Shown in pieces: positions 59,601 through 64,000 of a DNA stretch of 64,000 nucleotides. The DNA comes from Jacaranda mimosifolia. Its lineage: Eukaryota; Streptophyta; Magnoliopsida; Lamiales; Bignoniaceae. How positions within the stretch are numbered: the stretch's first letter is position 1; the number at the start of each line of letters is the position of its first letter. The stretch spans positions 39,649,404-39,713,403 of the forward strand of contig CM032122.1 of NCBI GenBank assembly GCA_018894105.1. Reading direction: 5' to 3'. The position numbers were made by a program, and so were the translations under genes. The notes below the pieces were generated by a model. That model saw only the letters and a program-made list of their open reading frames with translations, was not told the DNA's origin and ran no database searches.

Positions 59601-62600
59601 CTTGATATTGATATTATGTTTAAATATTTTAATGACTTATGCAATAAAGGTTGTCACAAATTCAGTGATAAATACTAATATATGTCACTTATATTTTCCA
59701 TAACTTCACTAAATTTTTCACAATTGATGCTTTTCCCACATCCATCGTGTGATATAGGATGGAATTGCAATCAAACACCACCACCATTACGGCGTCGGCA
59801 GCATCACCTGACCCCTCCACCACCGCTGCTGCCACCACCACCACGGCGGCAGCATCCGATCCCTCCACCAACACCACCACCACCGTTGGCCGAGTCAAAA
59901 CGAGCATCCATGTGACAGCCCTGGATGGCATAGTGAACGTGAACTCCCTCTTCACCATGGCAACTTTCATTGGCTTCTCCCTCACAGTACCTGAATCCGC
60001 CACCGCCGCATCCCGGCCAGAATGCACCACCAGCCGTGAAACAGTCCGGCGGCTGATCGTCTTTGAAGTTGTCTCATTCAGCTTCTTCCTCTTCTCATCC
60101 CTCGTAGCTCAGAGCCTCAAGCTGGCCATCAACCTGCTGAACAACATGGATCTAAATGACCCTCACAAAGCCGACATAGACCCAGACTTCCTCAAATACG
60201 GACTTTTTGGATCCGCCATTGGATCCGTCGTTGGTTGCCTGTTTCTGATGCTTTCGATTGTGGACTTTATTCAGGTGAAGTTGGGGGTGTATTCATGTGG
60301 GAACAAACCGGTTTATGGGCTGGTGGCGCTGGTTGTTTTTGCGGGCTCAGGGCTTGTGGTTTATGTGGCTACTGCTGTATATGCTTCATTCTTTGTAGAA
60401 GTGAGCAGCAAGGATGCCACAGAGAAGAATCCGAGCTAGGTGAATTGGTATATTCAGAGTATAGATTTGTTATTATCTTATAAGAAGAATAAGTAGTCAG
60501 GTCGGTTTCATTTTAAGTTCGGATTTGAATAACCGACCTTACTTTCTGAAATCAAATAAGGTTATAAATACATATATATAAATGTACATACCACACGATA
60601 AAATTTCGTTAGGATTTGAACTCCAGGTGTTACACATGCAAGAATAAGAATAATATCACCAAACCAATTGATTACTCAACTTAAAATCAAATAAGTGTTA
60701 AAATCATTAGGATTTATTTGATATAAATCCACCAATACTTAAGCTAACATGAGAAATAAAGAGATAATCCATGTTGAAAAGAATAACCCATTGAACTGAG
60801 AAGTGATGAGTGTGTACAGTTCATATCAAATCTAATTTGATTTTGATTCATATAATAATAGGATGGTAGGGGAGGTTTAAGAACTGGAAGTAAATGGACT
60901 GTAAGTTCTTCGTTCTCCAGAAACAAAAGCAATAACCAAATTCAATGGGAGAAAGCTAGCAAAAGAAATATTTAAACCCCGTGAATACTTACTCAAATAA
61001 GAACAAACCTATGCCTTATGTTTACGGCATATTACGGTGGTTGCAGCTTGCCTGTTCTTTGATCACTGACGGCATTATTTTCATTCAACATTGGAGAGCA
61101 TCCAAAACAATCTCTGCCAACTGAATGTTGCCACCCAAGTTTGATGCCTTGTGAGAGGGCATAAAGGAAAATCCATCAACAAGCTTGGAGCATTTCAAAC
61201 CCCATTTCTCCATTAGGAACTCAATGAGGTGATGCCCACTACAATGGTCAGTTGGTCACAATGATATCTTACATTTGTACATTAAAAATCAATGTTTTGA
61301 GGAACGAAACTAGTTTTTCTTGTCGTATTTGTATGCATTTGATAAATCAGAAAATGTTCTCGATCTGAGTAAAAGCAAGTGGACAAGATTGAAGTACCTT
61401 CGGTTGTGGTATGTGGTGATGAAAACGGAATCCTGACATTTCTGGAGTAAAAATGTTACGGTTGCAAAAAGATCATCGAAGGCTTCGCACCACAGTGCAA
61501 TAGAAAAGTTAATATATTTCAGTACAGCTCGGGGAAGAGAAGTGAAAATAAATTGTGGAGGAAAATCGTCAATCCTACCACTTGTGTCGTAGAGCACATC
61601 AGCTCCAAGAATGATATTTGGCTTTAAACTGAAAACCGGTGCATCCCACACGCCCCATGTGAGACCCAATACCTACAGCAAAAGACAACCTAGTAACTAA
61701 GAGATGCACTACTAAACTACCTCATGGGGTCGGTCAGTGTTACCCAGATATTGCTTGTGCAGTTATGTGGGTCAAGAAACAGAATAATGATTCGATAAAA
61801 TCCCATGCATAAGAAATATTAATATCAATCGACCATTGTGATAGAAACAGACAAGTTAATGATGTTTACCCTGCACTTCAGATCATTTATGTTGCACACC
61901 CTTCTCATGTTATCCAGCACCTGGAAGTCCAAGGAGAAAGCCCAAGTTAAAAATCAGACAAGAAAACTTGCGGTAAACAAATTTTAGTTCCAAAAACTAA
62001 AATTCTGGCAATATCACTGAACAAGAAATAGAAATACAGATGTCGTTCTTGACCTCAAACAGAAAAAATACCAGGGGTTAGCATGTTGTGATGCAACTAT
62101 GATATAATTATAGAAGGAAGATAAAACTGAATTTTTCCTATAACTCAAAAGATCAGGATGTTTGATTCTGAGAAATCTGGAAAATTCAGTAACCTCAACC
62201 TTAAAAAGAAGAAAATAAAATAATGCAAAATCGGACAGCAAATAACCGAAAATCTTGCAGGCTAATATATTTTCAACTGATGAGTTATATCGAAGAAAGT
62301 ACATGGATGCAATTTAATGAATGGTTGAAAAACCAATTACATGGTTATTTTCAATGTGAAACACAAACCAGACAACAGAGGATACATGACTTAAACTCAG
62401 ACCTCAGACCTATTTGAATCGTCAGTCAGTGTTACATCTGCACCCACTTTAGCAGCAACTAAACCAGGCAACGAAGTTCCAGCACCCAGCTGTTAAGGAA
62501 AAATGAGATTGAAATAAAACCTTGAGGAAACAGGTGAACTTAATAAAAGCATGATGGGCATCACTCACCTCAACAACATCAGCCCCCCAAAACCGTGATT

Positions 62601-63308
62601 TTTGTTGCCAAACATACTCAGCTAGAATTATACTTGATGGCCATACAAATAATCCATATTCTTCTTTCATATTCTGATAGAAGACGTGCAAATGAATATG
62701 AGAAATATTATAATGAAAAAAGGCTAAGATAAACTCAGCATTCACATTTCGTTTATCTTCCCTTTCACTCTCTGTCCATTCCCAACTTCAGGATATGCAA
62801 TTGGAGCAAGGATTTAACACCTCAATGATGCTGATGGAGAAACCATCCTCAATGCTGCCAAAATAATGCTGAGAACTTGTGGTCATGTCTTGGTCAGCTG
62901 ATGATCCAGCTAAAATTTCGTCATCCTTTTCTATGTATGGGGCCTGAGAGAAACAGATAAAGAAAGAAAGGGTTCATGCGACTTTGAGTCCTAAACCTCG
63001 GAGATTATACTCGGAGATTATCCAAAAATCTCAATTGGTTCTTCTCATTCTTTCTTAAGATACACTAAACTCCTCAAGAATATACTAAAGCTATCTCCTC
63101 TATTTCACTACTACAACCAACGGCACTATCGAATTAGTGACAACTTCATCTAACCTTTCAATTTGTTTTTTCAGGTAGCGCCCAAATTTATTTTGTTTAT
63201 CACAAGTTATCAATAAAATTTATTACTCCATAATTTGCTGAAATCATCATCCACAAGTCATTAAACATCAAAATATGTAAAAATTCTTATTCATTACAAA
63301 TTTTTCAG
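56613..63308. repeat. right copy (B) of 6.7-kb tandem duplication
   Basis: Second unit of the duplication. At its right end, TTACAAATTTTTCAGCC at about 63,294 corresponds to TTACAAATTTTTTAGGC at the A/B joint (about 56,605). Beyond about 63,310 the sequence is unique and contains METTL23 exon 1. Copy A has about 100 extra bases near 56,160-56,330 relative to B. Confidence 0.95.
59759..60439 (+). CDS. MEE60-like four-helix membrane protein, copy B
   Basis: 226-aa intronless paralogue of the gene at 53,034. The N terminus has diverged through triplet changes: copy B has Thr/Ala/Ser/Asp-Pro-Ser repeats in place of the poly-Ala run. The core from VGRVKTSIHVTALDG is almost identical, with four residue changes (T/A, P/L, I/V, L/V) against about seven silent changes by eye, which suggests that both are under constraint. 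The same four predicted helices are present. The upstream 3 kb is also duplicated, so both copies probably kept their promoter. Confidence 0.8.
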   Translation: MELQSNTTTITASAASPDPSTTAAATTTTAAASDPSTNTTTTVGRVKTSIHVTALDGIVNVNSLFTMATFIGFSLTVPESATAASRPECTTSRETVRRLIVFEVVSFSFFLFSSLVAQSLKLAINLLNNMDLNDPHKADIDPDFLKYGLFGSAIGSVVGCLFLMLSIVDFIQVKLGVYSCGNKPVYGLVALVVFAGSGLVVYVATAVYASFFVEVSSKDATEKNPS

Positions 63309-63652
63309 CCAAAATATCAACTCAAGCGCATCTACATACAACAAGTGATCAACAAGCATGAAAGCGGAAAATACAAATTAGTAGAAAGCATTAGAAAAAT
63401 AAACAGAACAGTTAAAACTGATCAAAACCCAATTTTTTTCCCCTTAAAAATCATATAAAATTACACTCAAAATTTTCCAAACACTACGCGAAGCTTAATT
63501 GAAGTGTATCTTCACACAAAAATTTAAAAAAAAAAAAAAAAAAAAGGAAGAAGAAGAAGAAGAAGAATTACCACACTACCCTCCTCTTGTTCCGACTGAC
63601 GTTCCAATTCCAATTTGCATATCTTGTTCTCGTTCTTGTTCCTAGACGCCAT
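61085..63652 (-). CDS. METTL23: METTL23-like protein methyltransferase, intact
   Basis: Seven-beta-strand SAM-dependent methyltransferase; the animal family member METTL23 is described as an arginine methyltransferase, while the plant substrate is uncertain. Eight exons: 63652-63572, 62943-62821, 62673-62569, 62489-62403, 61920-61870, 61672-61579, 61482-61398 and 61238-61085. All GT-AG and closing exactly to 259 aa. Motifs: HYFG near residue 55, EEYGLFVWPSSIILAEYVWQ, then ELGAGTSLPGLVAAK (SAM-binding motif I, about 103-117), LTDDSN (acidic SAM contact), LTWGVWDAP, GADVLYD, SVFITTYHNRSG and the tail NIQLAEIVL. The exon 2 donor (GAG|GTGTTA) is weak but gives the conserved join SIIE-NMKEEYG. Exon 1 is outside the duplicated block, so this is the only copy with a normal 5' end. 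Confidence 0.88.
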
Positions 63653-64000
63653 GGAATGTGGCTCTGCGACCAGCGCAATTTAGCATAAAGCAGCGAGTTA
63701 TGTAGCGTGAATGAGAGGCCTTTAGTTCAGTACTTGAACCCCTGGCAATTGAATTTGGGAGTGGGACTTCTTTGGAGAACTGTTCAATCCCATTGGATTT
63801 TTTGTGGAACAAATAATAAATAATAAAAATATTTCCAATGGTCTTTAAAGTGCAACTGTGCAACTTTAGGAAACAAATAGTCTTAAAAACTAATTTCTAT
63901 TGAAAATTTTGGGACAATAGGAGTGTTTTCTTTCTTTTTCTTCTTTAGATTTATTCTCCACTTTCAAATATCAAATTAAAAAAATAATACTTTTTGTAGT
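63653..64000. other. METTL23-like upstream region
   Basis: Promoter side of the minus-strand methyltransferase gene. No further gene can be supported before the window ends. Confidence 0.4.

Noticed and set aside
1..64000. CRISPR array, phage, operon or other prokaryotic system
   Set aside because: Introns, plant gene families and plant transposons throughout; no spacer-repeat pattern or bacterial genes seen.

Overview
The window is nuclear DNA from a flowering plant, most likely a eudicot. It is AT-rich, its genes contain GT-AG introns with UTR introns, and it holds typical plant families (class I formin, PsaL, PLS-class PPR with DYW domain, FAR1/FRS, FRIGIDA-like, LRR receptor kinase). Spaces between genes are filled with plant transposon relics (MITEs, a Helitron, a hAT element, LTR elements). 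I cannot name the species.

Layout. 1-5,676: AT-rich intergenic DNA with MITE-like relics. 5,677-11,655 (+): class I formin with an unusual twelve-unit Ser-rich repeat array. 12,540-15,897 (-): double-hotdog acyl-CoA thioesterase, convergent with the formin. 18,843-19,550: non-autonomous hAT element with a perfect 8-bp target duplication. 20,197-22,186 (-): BIR1-like LRR receptor (pseudo)kinase with a 5'-UTR intron. 25,970-28,671: Helitron-like element. 31,774-34,548 (+): FRIGIDA-like protein (FRL3 type). 35,160-36,651 (+): photosystem I subunit XI (PsaL). 37,564-39,486 (+): DYW-type PPR protein, OTP80-like. 41,320-42,640 (+): small FAR1-domain gene cut short by a stop codon in its C-terminal coiled coil. 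43,312-47,308: complete non-autonomous LTR retrotransposon carrying pieces of at least two host genes. 47,727-48,417: probable reverse-oriented solo LTR. 48,547-49,006: Harbinger-like MITE. About 49,905-63,308: a tandem duplication of a roughly 6.7-kb block. Each copy holds a MEE60-like four-helix membrane protein gene (+) and a METTL23-like methyltransferase gene (-). Both MEE60-like copies are intact. Only the right-hand METTL23-like gene is intact, because the left copy lacks exon 1 and has several lesions.

Context. From memory, the order formin - thioesterase - BIR1 - FRL3 matches Arabidopsis At5g48360/48370/48380/48385, and the PsaL - FAR1-domain pair resembles the At4g12800/At4g12850 neighbourhood. 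The region is therefore conserved collinear gene space, later loaded with transposons and a local duplication. The genes do not form a pathway. I found no rRNA, CRISPR or prokaryote-type system. The most novel items are the gene-capturing LTR element, the asymmetric fate of the duplicated pair, and the formin repeat array.

Method note: splice sites were placed by eye from GT/AG (one GC/AG) signals, reading-frame closure and family knowledge. All family assignments come from recognition, not searches.
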